From assembly GCF_902635505.1 (NCBI RefSeq), contig NC_045427.1:622244665-622308664 (forward strand): a stretch of 64,000 nt of DNA, written 5' to 3'. This DNA is from Sarcophilus harrisii (taxonomy: Eukaryota > Chordata > Mammalia > Dasyuromorphia > Dasyuridae). Of this stretch, positions 12,301 through 24,954 are shown piece by piece. The notes beneath the pieces were generated by a model, which searched no databases, was not told the DNA's origin, and saw only the letters and a program-made list of their open reading frames with translations. Numbering within the stretch: position 1 is the stretch's first letter; the number at the start of each line of letters is the position of its first letter. The translations under genes and the position numbers were made by a program.

Positions 12301-13685
12301 ATTGACTGGGAAAATTGGAAAATATTATGGTAGAAACTAAGCATTGACCAACACCTAACACTGTAAACCAAAATAAGGATGAAATGGGTTCGTGATTTAG
12401 ACATAAAGAGTGATATTATAAGCAAATTAATTATAAATAAAGAACAAATGATAGTTTATCTCAGATCTGTGGAGAAGGAAGGATTTTATAGTCAAAGAAG
12501 AACTGAAGTACATTATGAAATGCAAAATGGATAATTTTGATCATATTAAATTAAAAAGGTTTTGTACAAAAACAATGCAGACAAATTAGAAGGGAAACAG
12601 AAAATTGAGAAAAATTTACATCCAAGGGTTCTGATAAAGGCCTTATTTCTAAAATATATAGAGAATCAATTCAAATGTACAAGAATATAAGCCATTCTTC
12701 AACTGATAAATGGTAAAAGGATATGAACAAACAATTTTCAAATGAAGAGATTAAAAACATTTCTATTCATATGAAAAATGCTCTAAATCACTATTGATCA
12801 GAAAAATGCAAATTAAGACAACTCTGAAGTACCACTCTACACCTGTCAGATTGGCTAAGATGACAGGAAAAGATAATGACAAATGTTGGAGGGGATGTGG
12901 GGAATTAATACATTGTTGGTAGGTTGTGCATTGATCCAACTCTGGAAAACAATTTGGAACTATGCTCAAAGGACTATTAAACATTGATCTAGCAGTGTCT
13001 CTACTAGGCCTGTATCCCAAAGAGATCATAAAAAGGGGGAGAGGACCTACATATGATAATATTTGTTGCAGCAACGTTTTGTAGTGTCAAGTAACTGGAA
13101 ATTGAGTGGTTGCTGGATGAATAAACTATGGCATATGAATGTTATGGAATATTATTGTTCTATAAGAAATGATCAGCAAGATGATTTCAGAAAGGCTTGG
13201 AGAGACTTAGGAGAACTGATGCTAAGTGAAGTAAATAGACCCGAGAAAACATTGTACACAGCAACAACAAGATTATGTGATGACCAGTTCTGATAGATAT
13301 GTTTTTTTCAACAATGAGATGATTCAGGTCAATTTCAATAGATTTGTGTTCGAGAAACCTTCTGCCTCCAGAAAGCTCATTGTGAAGACAGAATCCACAA
13401 TCACAACATAGTATTTTTACTTTTGTTATTGTTTGCTTACTTTTTTTGTTTCTCATTTTTTTTCTTTTTGACCTAATTTTTCTTGTGTAGCATAATAAAT
13501 GTGAAAATATGCATAGAAGAAATGTACATGTATAACATATATTTGATTACTAACTCCCTAGAAGAGAGGGAAGGGAAAGAGAAAAAAATTGGAACACAAG
13601 GTTTTGCAAGGGTGATTGTTGAAAACTATCTTTGTGTATGTTTTGATAATAAAAAACCACTATTTAAAATAAAAATAAAATATGG
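9352..13685 (+). mobile_element. L1 with 5' inversion (twin priming), mostly ORF2
   Basis: 9352-9650 is L1 in antisense: inter-ORF spacer, then the ORF2 start region and first part of the endonuclease. From about 9712 the sense strand resumes at 'tttcagctgaag', close to where the inverted piece stops. It continues through endonuclease, reverse transcriptase (11207-11551: [15 protein letters not shown], then IFDKIQH and so on; LFADDMIVYLENPRE near 11600), the ORF2 tail (12760-13290) and a 3' untranslated region with a short A-rich tail at about 13650-13680. This is the twin-priming layout. ORF2 is broken by many stops. The ORF2 tail also contains the '[20 protein letters not shown]'-type segment near 12840-12900. 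Confidence 0.8.
9453..9711. repeat. Inverted repeat at the L1 inversion junction
   Basis: Arms at 9453-9520 and 9651-9711 are reverse complements with a few differences (for example 'ttcacattcacagttcaaa' against 'tttgaactgtgaatgtgaa'). The spacer between them is about 130 bases. See the twin-primed L1 that contains it. Confidence 0.85.
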
Positions 13686-13689
13686 ATAG

Positions 13690-14395
13690 CTGTGTATTTA
13701 CAATAAGGACTACTCATATGTTGCAGAACTGAATTTTATTCACTTCAGGTCTCTTCAGCTTATTTCACTTCAAACTGAACAAACAGGTGGTGGTGATGTG
13801 AGTGAATCTTTCTAAGTAGGCACTTGTTCTGTACTCACTCTCTCAATTATGACTCCAACCTTCTATCTCTGGAAATAATGGAAATATTCCAAGATCTTTG
13901 GTTCTCAAAGAAAAGATGACTTTCTATCACCATCCTGTTGTAACTCTTTTTAGGTGGCTATATCAAATACATTAATTGAGTGTGTGTATTCATTTGTCAC
14001 AAACTGAATCAACACTTGAGCCTCTAGTTTGTTAGGTCCTGCATCTATTCTATACTTCTTAGATTTTATTTAAACCCTAATTATATGACTTGGCATAACA
14101 CCCATATCCCAGTGAAAGAGAGAAAACTTGTGCAATGGTATGCAGTTACTTTATTCTTTTCATATAATCAATAAAAGCAATAAATGGTATTTAATAAAAT
14201 ATCCACAATATGGTTTTACCTCACTCTCCCATAATCTCTCTGATATTCAAGCAGTCCCCCAAGACATAAATTGTTTTGAATTTTATGATTCCTTCAGTGC
14301 TCCATAGATGGTCCTCCTAATAATGGTCAAAGGAGACTTGATATCATAAAACAGATTGCAACTGGAATTCAACTTTCACACCCAAAAGGGCTAGT
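13690..14395. other. No feature recognised
   Basis: AT-rich, unique-looking. No repeat or coding region recognised. Confidence 0.4.
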
Positions 14396-14397
14396 CT

Positions 14398-14485
14398 TTT
14401 TTTTTTTTAAAAAAAAAAACAACTTAATTTTAATTTTTCAATTTCAAGTTCTCTCCCTCCCTCTTTTCATTGAAATAAATCAAGG
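14398..14485 (-). mobile_element. Very short L1 tail or low-complexity run
   Basis: A T/A run is followed by 'ttcaatttcaagttctctcc', which resembles the extreme 3' end of an L1 in antisense. Too short to be sure. Confidence 0.3.
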
Positions 14486-14837
14486 GCCAATCTTTATATA
14501 TATTAAAGTTAGAAATTGATGATTTAATATTTCTTACACCACAGGTCATGGATTTGAGATTTAGTCAAACTGGAAGTTCTGAATATTAGTGTTTTTCCAT
14601 TCAGTATCCTGTCCCTAGTAGGATTTAATGGCTAATTGCAATGTGATAGCTAGCTCATCATTTGTGGATTCAGGGAAAAGGTTTTCTAGAAAGAAGGGCA
14701 TTCTTTTATGTTATCCAACTATCTTATTCTCTTTGACCTTAAAATTTCCAATCTTCAGTTATAATGTTATATCTTTTCTTTAGTTTCCTACCAAGTTAGC
14801 TAAAATCCTATTCTTCCACTCTACAAATTGAGAATGA

Positions 14838-14943
14838 AAGAAGTACTATTACTACTATTACTATTAATATTACTACTGCTACTATTACTACTACAACAAG
14901 AACAACAACAATAATTACTACTACTACTACTCAATAATAATAC
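14838..14943. repeat. (ACT)n/(ACA)n trinucleotide microsatellite
   Basis: Interrupted trinucleotide array of tac/tta/aca units. It creates a spurious Ser/Asn-rich minus-strand frame. Confidence 0.9.
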
Positions 14944-16480
14944 ACATATATGTAGGCAGTTATTTAATGGCTCTAATATGTGGCAGATAGAAGATTTTGT
15001 ACCAGGAATTAAACTGAGAACTGGACTTTCCAAGGATTCACATACATGTGTCTCTTTTTTGATGGATGCAGGATCCCCATTGGTGACACATTAAATGTTT
15101 GAATTAACAAAACCAGAGAATATAATTATTTCAGGGTGGGATGGTTATACATATGAGCTACAGGTATTGAAGTTGTTTGATTTTCCTTGAAAGATCTAGT
15201 AGAAACAGTGCAGGTTTTTTTTTCCCTTTCCAATGATTCTGAGGATCACTTTGATTAAATTATTTGGGAGTTTGCTTCTTTTTTCTCTTTACTGAAATTC
15301 CACTAAAGAGACACTTCTGGGAAATCCACTTGAAATATCCTGGGTATTTCATGAATTGGATATATTTCCAGAAATCATTACATAATTTTGGCTTTAAAAA
15401 GATGGGGTATTAAATTGACACCATCAACTGCAATGTGTTTATTCAAAAGGGGAATCATGCAAAGTACTTTTCTCACTTGTGCTCCCTACTTCTGATTGGA
15501 GAACTACAGTGTTTCCCCCACCCCACCCCTGCCCCTGAGTGTATATGAAAATAGGTTAATACCCATTTCTGCAAATTAATTCCCCTAAGTCTTTGGGAAC
15601 CATATCTTCATGACTTGATCTCTCCCATTAAAAGTTCAAAGTTACTGTGGCTAGAAGTTACCCCCAAAGATTTAATCTCAGTTGTCTCTAAATTTAAATT
15701 CGTCATCAGAAATAATTGTGCTGACTACCATAACATTTCTCCTTAGAAAGTTGTCTGTTCTTGATAATTAAGCCTTCATGGAAGAAAAGTTAATGAGTTC
15801 CGATGGGCAGCAAGGTCCCTTGCATCGTTCACATTGTAATTCTATGATATTAAGCTCCAAAGACTTCTTTTTTACCTTTCTTCCAGAAGGTCTGAAGAAT
15901 AATTAGTACCCAAGAGAAAAACCAATGCATAGGAGATTCCAAAAGTGTCCCAAGTGCTTTCTCTTATTATCTATTTCTATATTTGACTTACAAAATTAAC
16001 AAGTGAATTCAAAGATCATCTTGGAATTGCTTTGCATCCTCATCCTTTCCCTAGTTTATGAACAGGGTAATATGGAATGTGGAAAATACTGGGAAGAAAG
16101 AATAATAATGATGTTAGTGATGTATGAGGGTATGGATTCTACCTTACACTATTTTTGGGGGGGTATATGTTTGAATAATAAGTAGCAAAGAGCTATACTT
16201 AATATTAGTTGCTCAACACATATTTTATGATGATAATATGACAATATTCAAGAATGGAGCTTCATGATAATAAGAGAAATAAGAAGAGTCACATTCCATT
16301 TAGAAAGCCCAGGAGTTTTCAGAATAAAACTTGAAAAATATGGGGTATTGTAAATAAATTTTATTCAGAGCAATGGCCTATTCAAAATAGATGATCTGCA
16401 GTTGAAATTAGTGCCAATTATATTATAGGACATTTCAACATTTATGATGATATAAGAATAGAAAAAGTCAAATTTATGGT
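14944..16480. other. No feature recognised
   Basis: About 1.5 kb without a recognisable repeat or gene. It includes a C-rich run (cccccaccccacccctgccc) at about 15514-15535. It could contain conserved non-coding sequence, but nothing here lets me say so. Confidence 0.4.
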
Positions 16481-16484
16481 GAAT

Positions 16485-16572
16485 CCACATGCATACACAT
16501 GTATATACATATCACATGTGTGTCTTTATATGTGTACATAAAAATACACATATATGTACATAGATATATTGT
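16485..16572. repeat. CA/TA low-complexity stretch
   Basis: Alternating acat/atgt/tata units, irregular. Confidence 0.7.
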
Positions 16573-17095
16573 AATGGAAGATGGAGATCCTTCAACTGAT
16601 CGGAGGGGGACTAGGTCCATAAGGGAACCTTCTTCCTGAGTATTATGCTTTCATGAACAACATCTGCCCCCAAGAAAAGTGAAATTATAACTAGAGACAA
16701 ATGAAATCCAAGGCTAAAATGGCATGTGTTCAGAGAGGATATTAGGTGGCATAGAGGAGAAAAAATGATCATAGGCAGGACAGGGGATAAAATTGCACCA
16801 TCTGATTTGAAGCACAAGAAAATTTCTATTACAGGCAATATTTAAATCCTCATTACTTTCCCTGTGGATTTATACTAAAACAATACAGTACAACAGAAAA
16901 AAGAGAAAAATATACAAGGCAATAGAAAGAAAGAAGGGACTCAAACTTGGTACTTTAGAAGCTTCAATTCCATGAGAAACACAAAGAGATTTTAAAAAGG
17001 AATAAATAAACAACCAGGCTATGAATCAATGAATAAAAGTTTATAATAGAAAGGAAAGAGAATTGATAAAGAGAATAAAGTAAATAAATATTTCC
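16573..17095. other. No feature recognised
   Basis: AT-rich DNA, no repeat or gene recognised. Confidence 0.35.
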
Positions 17096-18495
17096 TTGAC
17101 ACTTTATGCCAAGATGAGGTTGAAATGAGTTCGTGATCTAGACATTAAAGGGTAATACTATAAACAAATTAGGAGAACTAGAGGTAGTTACCTGTAAGAT
17201 CTTTGGAGAAAGGAGGAATTTATGGCCAAAGAAGAAATAGAGAATATTATGAAATGCAAAGGGATAATTTTGACTTCAACAAATTAAAATGTTTTGATCA
17301 AACAAAACCAATGAAGCAAAAATTAGAACGGAAGCAGAAATCTGGGGGAAAATTTTTATAGACAGTTTTTCTGATAAAGGCCTCATTTAAAAATATTTAT
17401 ATATATATATAATTTATATATATACATATATATGTATATATACATATATATATATATACATATAAAGAACTGAGTCAAATTTATGAGAATACAAATCATT
17501 CCCCAATTGATAAATGGTCAAAGGATATGAACATAATTTTCAGATGAAGAAATTTAAACCATATATAATCATATGATAAAATATTCTAATTGATTAAAGA
17601 AATTCACATGAAAATAATTGTAAAGTTATCACTTCACACTTATCAGATTGGCTAAGTTGGAAAAAAAGATAACGGTGAATATTGTAGAGGAGGTGGAAAA
17701 ACTGGGACACTAATGCATTATTGGTGGAGTTGTGAACTGATCCAGCTATTATGGGGACATTATGTCCAAAAGTATATAAAATTGTGCTTGACTTTGAATC
17801 AGCAATGTCACTACTGGGTCTGTATCCCAAAGTGATGAGGGAAAGGACTCACATATACAAAAATGTTTGTAGCAGTTCTTTTTGTAGTAGCAAAGAACTG
17901 GAAAATGGGTGGCTGCCTATCAATGGGGAATAGCTGAATAAGTTATGGTACATGAATGTAATGGAATATTATTGTTCTATAAAAATGATGAGCTATAATA
18001 AAATGATATTGTATCTGTAATAAATATGTTTTAAGAAAAGCTTGGAAAGATTTACATTAACTGATGCTGAGTGAAGTAAGCAGAACCAGAACATTGTACA
18101 TAGTAACAGCAAGACTATGTAAGGATGATAAACTTAGCTCTTCTCAGCAATGTGATGACAGCATAATTCCAATAGATATGGACTGGAAAATGCCATCTGC
18201 ATTCAGAAAGAGTACTGCAGTCACTGAATGTGGATGGAAGCACACTATTTCCATTCTTTTCTTGTTTGTTTTTTCTTTCTTGTGGTTTTTCCCTTTTGTT
18301 CTGATCTTTCTCCTACAAAATGAATAATATGGAAATATGTTAAAAAATGATTGTACATGTATAACCTATATCAGATTGCTTGCTGATGGGGGAGGGAGAT
18401 GGAGAGAAACAATTTGGAACTCAAAATCTTACAAAAATGAATGTCAAAAACTATTTTTACAGATATTTTGAAAAATAGAATTCTATTGAATTAAA
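17096..18495 (+). mobile_element. 5'-truncated L1 (ORF2 tail and 3'UTR)
   Basis: Starts in late ORF2 ('gagttcgtgatctagacatt') and continues through the ORF2 carboxy terminus ('ggtctgtatcccaaagtgat', 'ctgatgctgagtgaagtaag') and the 3' untranslated region, to an A-rich end near 18490. Frames are broken. A (TA)n microsatellite at 17394-17466 has grown inside it. Confidence 0.8.
17394..17466. repeat. (TA)n microsatellite within L1
   Basis: Impure TA/CATA array splitting the L1 ORF2 tail at a point where other copies have only 'aaaatatatag'. Confidence 0.9.
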
Positions 18496-19385
18496 AAGTC
18501 AATAAATTCTGCCTTGGAAAAGGCATAAACAAGAAAGAAGCAAACAAAAGAAATTGAATAGCGATGGACAGGATTTAATTAATTTATCTAGAAAGAAAAA
18601 AGTAAGAGAAGAATAAGGGAGTTATTAGGTAACTAAACAAAAGCAAGCAAGAAAAAGAAATAAATCTAAGTAAAATTCCAAACATTAGGAAAAGGTTAAC
18701 AAATACAGAGTGAGGGTTATAAGGGCAAAGGGAAGAAAATCTGTAATAATAGGTTATCTTTAAGGTAGATTAAACAAAATTAACTGTGAGGGCAAATGCT
18801 ATACCAAAATGAGAATGCAAATAAAAATATAATTCAGAAAAAATAGTAATACCAGAGAAACCAATGAGGAAAATATAATCCTAACTCTCATAATTGAATT
18901 ATGAATATATTAAGCAGTACAGTAAAAGAGAGTGGCAGTTCAGATGTGAAAAATAAAATTGCACAATATATTGCTTTCAAGAATAACATCTAAAAAGCAA
19001 AGACATACATATTATAAAAATCAGAGACTGGAATAAATTTTACATCAAATCAATCCACAAAACAAAACAATAGTTACAATCATGCTGTTAGATCAAGGGA
19101 AAATAAATTTGCAATACAGAAATTACATTAAGTTGAAAGGAAAGTCAATAAACCAATGTCAATATTAAACTTATATGAATATATATTATTATATATATGA
19201 TTAATAATTAATGTCATAAAATCTAATTTCATAAAGGAAAAAATAACACTGAATTATAGGAAGATATAGATCATAACAACAATAGAAGATTTTTAATGGT
19301 TCTTAGAATTGAACAAATTTAACAGAAATATCAATAAAAGCTAAAATATAGGATTGAACAGATTGCTAAAGAATTTGGGTAGAAG
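18496..19385 (+). mobile_element. Possible very old L1 endonuclease-region remnant
   Basis: AT-rich DNA. About 18970-19190 keeps a weak run of matches to the L1 endonuclease region ('attgctttcaagaataacat', later 'tgtcaatattaaacttatat'). The remainder is unrecognised. Low confidence. Confidence 0.3.
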
Positions 19386-19389
19386 TATG

Positions 19390-20110
19390 TCTTCTGAATA
19401 AGGTCAGTAATAGTTTTTACTCACATTCCTCCTTTTAACTTATTCCTCACTAAATTTCCATGACCCCCAACTTCACTTCATAAATATGGAAAAGTCAGAT
19501 CTTCCATTGGATTATTACCTGCAACTATACTCTTTTTCATGATCCAAAATACTGAAATTCTACTTTCTAGTCACAATACCCTATATCCTTATTTTCTTTG
19601 TGTCGTCACTCCTAACCTTCCTTTGTTGTTATTGAAACATGCAATCTCTTTGCCTTTTTTTATTCTTCCAAACATCATGTTCTTCTCTCCCTTCCAATAT
19701 TTCACAGAATTGATTGATCAATTTGATCAGTTATATTTGAATCCCTTCCTCCTCTTATCCATCAGCAGTATTTTCTCTATTTCCATTTATGTGTTGCTAA
19801 ACATTCTTGGGCAAAGTCAAACAACTGTACCAACTAGTTCACTACAAATTTATATCCAATTTCAACTGAAAGGATCTTATGTAATTCTTTCATTCCTTCA
19901 GGATTTACCTCTTCATATTCTTTACAATGCTGGTTCAAACCTTTTCTTGTATCTTTAGCATTTTTATATCCCCTGTACCAACTCCCTTATCTTCTCACCT
20001 CTTACTTTGCTAAGAAAATAATTACTAAATATCTATCTGCTCCCAATGTTTTTTTGAATTCTATTTTAGTACTAAAAGTATCTCTTGAACTGGCTTTTAT
20101 AGCCACTGGG
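19390..20110. other. Pyrimidine-rich stretch, possible old LINE remnant
   Basis: Pyrimidine-rich plus strand with the same look as 29640-30200. Both might be remnants of one old CR1/L2-like element, but I see no diagnostic motif. A 139-codon plus frame at 19539-19958 is Leu/Ser/Phe-rich and resembles no protein I know. Confidence 0.25.
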
Positions 20111-21339
20111 GTGGGGGGAAGTAGATGTCAATCAATTAGGAAATTAAAAACCAATTCAGCTTGATATAAAATCCTTTTAATATCTAGCTCACACATACTT
20201 TGTTGATCTTTTTAATATTTTCCCCTTTATGTATTTTCCATTTTATTTGAATTTGCCTGCCAACTATTTCCCATAAACATTCTATCTCATATATTCATAC
20301 CTTTTCACAAATTAGTCCCCCATATTCGCAATAATCTCCCTCTAATTTTTATAATGTATAATTCCTTTAAAATATGTTTCAGATTCTACTCCTATACATG
20401 CACTTTTCTGATATGAATTGGAATACGCTAGTAAATATTTCAGCAGAATATATTCAGAGATTATTCATTTTGTACTAATAGGCATTAGATGTAATTACCA
20501 AATCAGAATAACATTTTATTCATTCATTCAATATTTATGTGCCATTGTGGATGTGAATGCTGGATGTAGAACCATGAGACATTTCCTTGTTAGCCCCTGA
20601 TTTTCATTCTCTTCCTATTCTATGAAAAGTCTATGATAATTCTTCCTCTCCCCTCTTGGTACTCCCAATCTTTGTCACCAGGTTCCTCATTCAAAACATA
20701 AGGAGGGCTTTTTTTTGGTCTCCTTGTGACATTTAAAAAATATTTCATAACTCTTGTACCTTATCTAGTTATTTATATCAACATGGAAGGCTTTGTTCTT
20801 AACTTTGTTTTCAATGATAGTAGGCACTGAAAAGATTAAAAGGCTTTCATGAGAATTCAATCCAAATAATTCACCTCAAATCAAAATCACAATAAGCATG
20901 ACTGCGCAATAGATTTCAATATATGAGTGCACAATAAAGCAGATTAAAAAGGTAAAAAAAGATTAGCAACCAATAAAACTAATGAAATATAGCAAATCAA
21001 GGTGAAAAGAATTTCCAAGTAATATAAAAAAGCAGAAAAATATTCTCAAAATCTAATTTTTTAAAAATATTACAATAATACTTATATATATATATATTGA
21101 ATTCTGGGATTTATCTTAGAATTCTCTTAAGTAGATATATAATTCTATGCTTAAAAAAATTCCAAAGTGAAGTTCCCACCTCTAACCACTGGGTGGCTGA
21201 AATGTATAATCACTGTCTATGAACATTTGATTAATAGCACCTGTTTTTGTACACAAACCAGTGAACTCTTTCGTCTGTAGTGCCCTCTGGTGGTTAAACA
21301 TTCAATAATATAATTTCTTTAGCCAGTCCCTTAGTCATA
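20111..21339. other. Unrecognised AT-rich DNA
   Basis: No gene or clear repeat seen. It contains one strong CTCF-like motif near 21286. Confidence 0.4.
21280..21293 (-). promoter_or_regulatory. Strong CTCF-like motif
   Basis: The minus strand reads CCACCAGAGGGCAC, a full match to the CTCF core consensus CCASYAGRKGGCR. It lies in non-repeat-looking DNA about 10 kb from OR copy 1. Sequence match only. Confidence 0.45.
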
Positions 21340-21780
21340 TATTGAAAACATTTTGTTTCTACTCAGTTGTAATCATAAACAAATGCTACAATGAACATTT
21401 TTGTACTTTTTTATGTTGCCATTATTATTCTTGGTGAATTGTCTCAATAAGGAAGTTATTGTGTAAAAGGAGATAAGGACATAAACAATTTAATCACTTT
21501 TCTGAATAATTCCAAATTGCCTTCAGAGCCATGAAATTATTTATAGTCTCAAAAGAACTGAAACAAAATGCCTACCTTCACACAGCCCCTACAACAAAAT
21601 TTTCAATCATTTATTGTCCTGTCAAAGGCATTTATCAAACACTGAGTGATGGGGTTTCTTAGTGTTGTTTTAGATAGCATTTCTCTGATTATTTGAGATT
21701 TTAAGCACTGGTCATAATTTGTAAATCTTCCTTTGAAAAGCATTCTTATAGTGTGACCATTTTTCTATTGGGAAATGTTT
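21340..21780 (-). mobile_element. Old L1 ORF2-tail fragment
   Basis: Antisense ORF2 carboxy-terminal landmarks in the right order: 'aaatgctacaatgaacattt', 'ccaaattgccttcagagcca', 'tagatagcatttctctgatt', 'accatttttctattgggaaa'. Highly diverged. Confidence 0.55.
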
Positions 21781-21834
21781 TCCAAACTTTTTTGTGAGCT
21801 GTTCTATTTGTATTTTCTTTGTTTTTTATAACAA

Positions 21835-22025
21835 TTTAGTCATTATCTCATTTGATCAATATTGTGATATAGGTGCTATTATTATCCCTATTTTAAAGTT
21901 GAGAAAACTGGGGCAGACAGAAGCTAAATAACTTGCCCAGAATCACACAGTTAGTCAGTCTTGGCCTGATTTAAACTCTGGTCTACCTGATTCCTCACCC
22001 AGTATTTTACCCACTCTGTCACTAG
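21835..22025 (-). repeat. MIR-type SINE
   Basis: Antisense MIR/CORE with good landmarks: 'tattattatccctattttaa', 'aataacttgcccagaatcac', 'agttagtcag', ending near 'acccactctgtcactagctg'. Confidence 0.8.
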
Positions 22026-22665
22026 CTGTTGTTTTAGCATTTTAATGCAACACAATTTTAATGCAAAAATGGGTATAGTGGAGGACAGTGAAAAATAGGC
22101 TGAAAATATAACCAAGCAATAAGAAAAAAAGAAAGGCTAGAGGCTATGCAGAACTTTCCTTACTATATACATTAATACTTTCTTTGAGAAAATAATAGGA
22201 AAGTGTTGAGCATGTTGATTAATGAGTGACATTAGAAATGCTTTAATTTGCATTTTAATTAACAAGAAAAAATCTGATATTAAAAATTATTTGTCATTAG
22301 CTAACTGTTATACACTCAGGCAACCAATTTGTTAGCGTAAATAAAATCAAACTCAATACTGATTTAAAAAAAGAATAAAACTGAAAACAAGACCCTGTGA
22401 AGTTGAGCCAATTCTAGGATTATCTATTGAACAATCCAGCCTTTGATTCTAAAACATGTACCATATCAAATATCTTGTTCTTTTTATTAGTTTTATTTTT
22501 CAAAGTAGTAGCCTTATAATGACTTTTGTAGAATCCATCTTTTATCTATCCATTTCTGTACAAAAACTTTCTCACATAAATGAGTTGCACATCATTGTCA
22601 GATAAGTCTTCCTTTTTTTTTTTTTTTTGCAAAGGAAAGAGGAAAGGGACAAAATTTTGTTGTTG
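22026..22665. other. No feature recognised
   Basis: AT-rich DNA. A poly-T run lies at about 22612-22628, and a (TTG)n run at about 22657-22674. Confidence 0.35.
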
Positions 22666-22671
22666 TTGTTG

Positions 22672-22806
22672 TTGCTTTGTGAGACAATGGGGTTGTAACT
22701 TGCACAGGGTCACAATAGTGTCAATTGTCAAGTGTCTGAGCCAAATTTGAACTCAGGTCCTCCTGTCTCCAGCTTATACTCTATTCATTATATCACTTAA
22801 CTACCC
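22672..22806 (-). repeat. Mar1/SINE1-type SINE
   Basis: Antisense tRNA-derived SINE: 'tgtctgagccaaatttgaac', 'tcaggtcctcctg', 'cactta...actaccc'. Confidence 0.75.
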
Positions 22807-22849
22807 TTCCCTTTGTTCGAGGGAGGAGGGGAAAGAACGCATATTTATT

Positions 22850-22940
22850 TTTTACCTTTTATGTGCCAGAAGGCTAAGAAAAAATATTATCTCATTTAAT
22901 CCTTACAAGGACCCTGATAAAGTGAGTCTCTTTAATTTTA
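22850..22940 (+). repeat. Old mammalian repeat ('tatgtgccag' type)
   Basis: 'ccttttatgtgccagaaggc' followed by 'attatctcatttaatcctta', the head of a widespread MIR-associated repeat. Confidence 0.5.
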
Positions 22941-23400
22941 TTTCTATTTTTTTTCCTTTATTGAATTATGTAAGGACTAGTTTTGATGCTATTTACCTCA
23001 CTATAACTACTAGGCTATGCCACTTGTTTCAAATAACCCACATGAAATCTTCACATCATCCACTAGAGGGATAAACTCATGAGCACTGAAAAGGAGCACT
23101 TGGCTGCCATAGTTGGTTCTTATTAATTGAGTCAGGTACTTACTTGGCTAGCAGTGTTCTCTAGTGATTGAACACACATAAACCCTAATTTATCCAACGA
23201 TTACCTAAGAATTCAGCATATGTTTTGTTTTTAGTTCTAATAACAAATATGTTTCTATGATCATTTCTATACAATGTTTCTTTTTATCAAACAACATCTT
23301 TGGTATGGTCTCCATAGTGAAACTGCATTACCCCCTTGTAACAAAGAAAGATATGGGGATGATTTGGGTATAATCAGCTATCACTAGTAGGGAAAACTAC
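22941..23400. other. No repeat recognised; weak CTCF-like site
   Basis: No gene or repeat seen. CCACTAGAGGGAT at 23060-23072 (plus strand) matches the CTCF core except at one base, and lies 1.8 kb from the stronger motif at 21280. Confidence 0.25.
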
Positions 23401-23600
23401 AAGAAATGTTATTTTCTTTTATCTACTATTTCAAAGGGTATGAAACTAGTAACTTTTCTTAAATAATTCCAATTGATTTTCAAAATAGTTGAATCAATTC
23501 ACAGATTTGCCAACAGTGAATGAAAATATCAACATTTCACCTCTTTTTACTAATTCAGACATTCTACATGGCATTTAGGGAGATTGGCTCAATATTAAGC
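23400..23600 (-). mobile_element. Possible old L1 ORF2-tail fragment
   Basis: Weak antisense matches ('attccaattgattttcaaaa', 'gaatcaattcacagatttgc', 'acatttcacctctttttact'). Too diverged for certainty. Confidence 0.35.
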
Positions 23601-23834
23601 TGTATTTGTAATTTAAGTGATTCTCAAGACATCATAAAGTATCACTTTAAGACAGACTTTTTAGAAACAGATTGCACATTATATGTAATTATGTTTTTCC
23701 TTTTGGATTAATTTAAGGGGCCTATGACCTGCCAAAATATCCTTAATGAAATGCCACCCCATCCCATACATAGGGTTTTTCTGATCCTTTCAGCTACTAA
23801 TATTACCCACTAAGTACTTTGTAGATATTTCATA

Positions 23835-23975
23835 CATCTATTATGTTTACTTATCTATGAAGATGACATTTCTCTTTGACAGAATGCAAACTTCTTAAGA
23901 GTAAAAACTTTTTCTCACATTCATCAGTTCTTAGAACAGTAATTGGCACATAATAAGCATTTAATAAATTATTGT
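23835..23975 (+). mobile_element. L2 LINE 3' end
   Basis: Typical L2 tail in sense: 'tgacagaatgcaaacttctt', 'agagtaaaaactttttctca', 'ttggcacataataagcattt', 'aataaatta'. Confidence 0.65.
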
Positions 23976-24488
23976 GATATTATCTTGTTTCTTAAATAAT
24001 ATTTTTTGATATTTCTCCCACAGTAAAAGCACATTGTGCAGATTTATGAAATATTTATCTTCTTGCTCTGCTAAAATATTTTGTTTTGTTTTGTTTTATA
24101 ACAGTAAAATGACCCATATGTGAAAGAACCTTACAATTATTGGGATTTTGTAAACCTCTCATTATGATCTATTTTCTGGACATCTGTGGAAAGTGAGAAC
24201 CAAGAATTAAATTTAGCAGCTTTACACCTAAGCTGATTGTGTACAGCTTGGGTGGCATTATGTTCAAGGCCGTAAACAGAAAGAAAACACAAAAGACTTT
24301 TACAAAAGCCCTGGAGGCACATATAATCCATAGTAGTGTTTCCTTGATGTTTTTCTTGAGTGAAGTCTTATTTTTATAAAAAGTTTCCCAGAGAATTCTA
24401 TAGTCTTCCACAATTTTCTTGACCATTTTCTTATGATGTGTCATTTAATGTGATTTTACAAGCTATATATTCCATTCCTCAAACCAAA
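23976..24488. other. No feature recognised
   Basis: No known repeat. Overlapping minus frames at 24137-24444 have a varied amino-acid composition but match nothing I know. Confidence 0.3.
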
Positions 24489-24489
24489 G

Positions 24490-24600
24490 AGAAGGGTGGA
24501 AAGAAAGACTTAAATGAACTGATGAAAAGTGAAGTAAGCAGAACCAAGTAAACCATACAACACAACGACTACTGCAACGATGTAAATAGAATAGCAAGAA
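24490..24600 (+). mobile_element. Short L1 ORF2-end fragment
   Basis: 'aatgaactgatgaaaagtga' and 'agtaagcagaacc' match the end of L1 ORF2 (HELMLSEMSR region). It runs into GA-rich repeats. Confidence 0.65.
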
Positions 24601-24765
24601 TATCAAGGCTCAAAGGAAGGAAGGATGTTAGGAAAGAAGGAAACACAGAAAAAAAGGAATGATAGAAGGGAGGAGAGAAGAAAAGAAGAATGGAAGGGAG
24701 AAAGGAAGGAAGAAAGGTTGTAAGGGAGGAAGAGAAGAAGGAAGGAAGTAATGTATGGGAACTTT
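24601..24765. repeat. (GGAA)n/(GGAGA)n purine repeat
   Basis: Irregular ggaa/gaag array, nearly all purine on the plus strand. Confidence 0.85.
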
Positions 24766-24954
24766 GTAGGGAAGTTACTGTACATCTTAGAATTTATGAA
24801 ACAAGAGAAACACATGCTTATACTCAAATGAATGCTCTTTTTGCTCTGATTCTTCCTTTTCATTTTTGTTCATAAGGATAGTATTTCTAACTCCTTTGGT
24901 CTAGGGAATCCCTCTGTTAAAGAATACTTACCAATGCAGTTCAGCACCTTTTTT

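Noticed and set aside
14821-15033. Ser/Asn/Cys-rich minus frame
   Set aside because: Read-through of a trinucleotide microsatellite.
19539-19958. 139-codon plus frame
   Set aside because: Leu/Phe/Ser-rich translation of pyrimidine-rich DNA; no recognised domain, probably an old LINE remnant.
24137-24444. Overlapping minus frames that might be a gene fragment with a shift
   Set aside because: No recognisable family, no exon signals; too weak to call.
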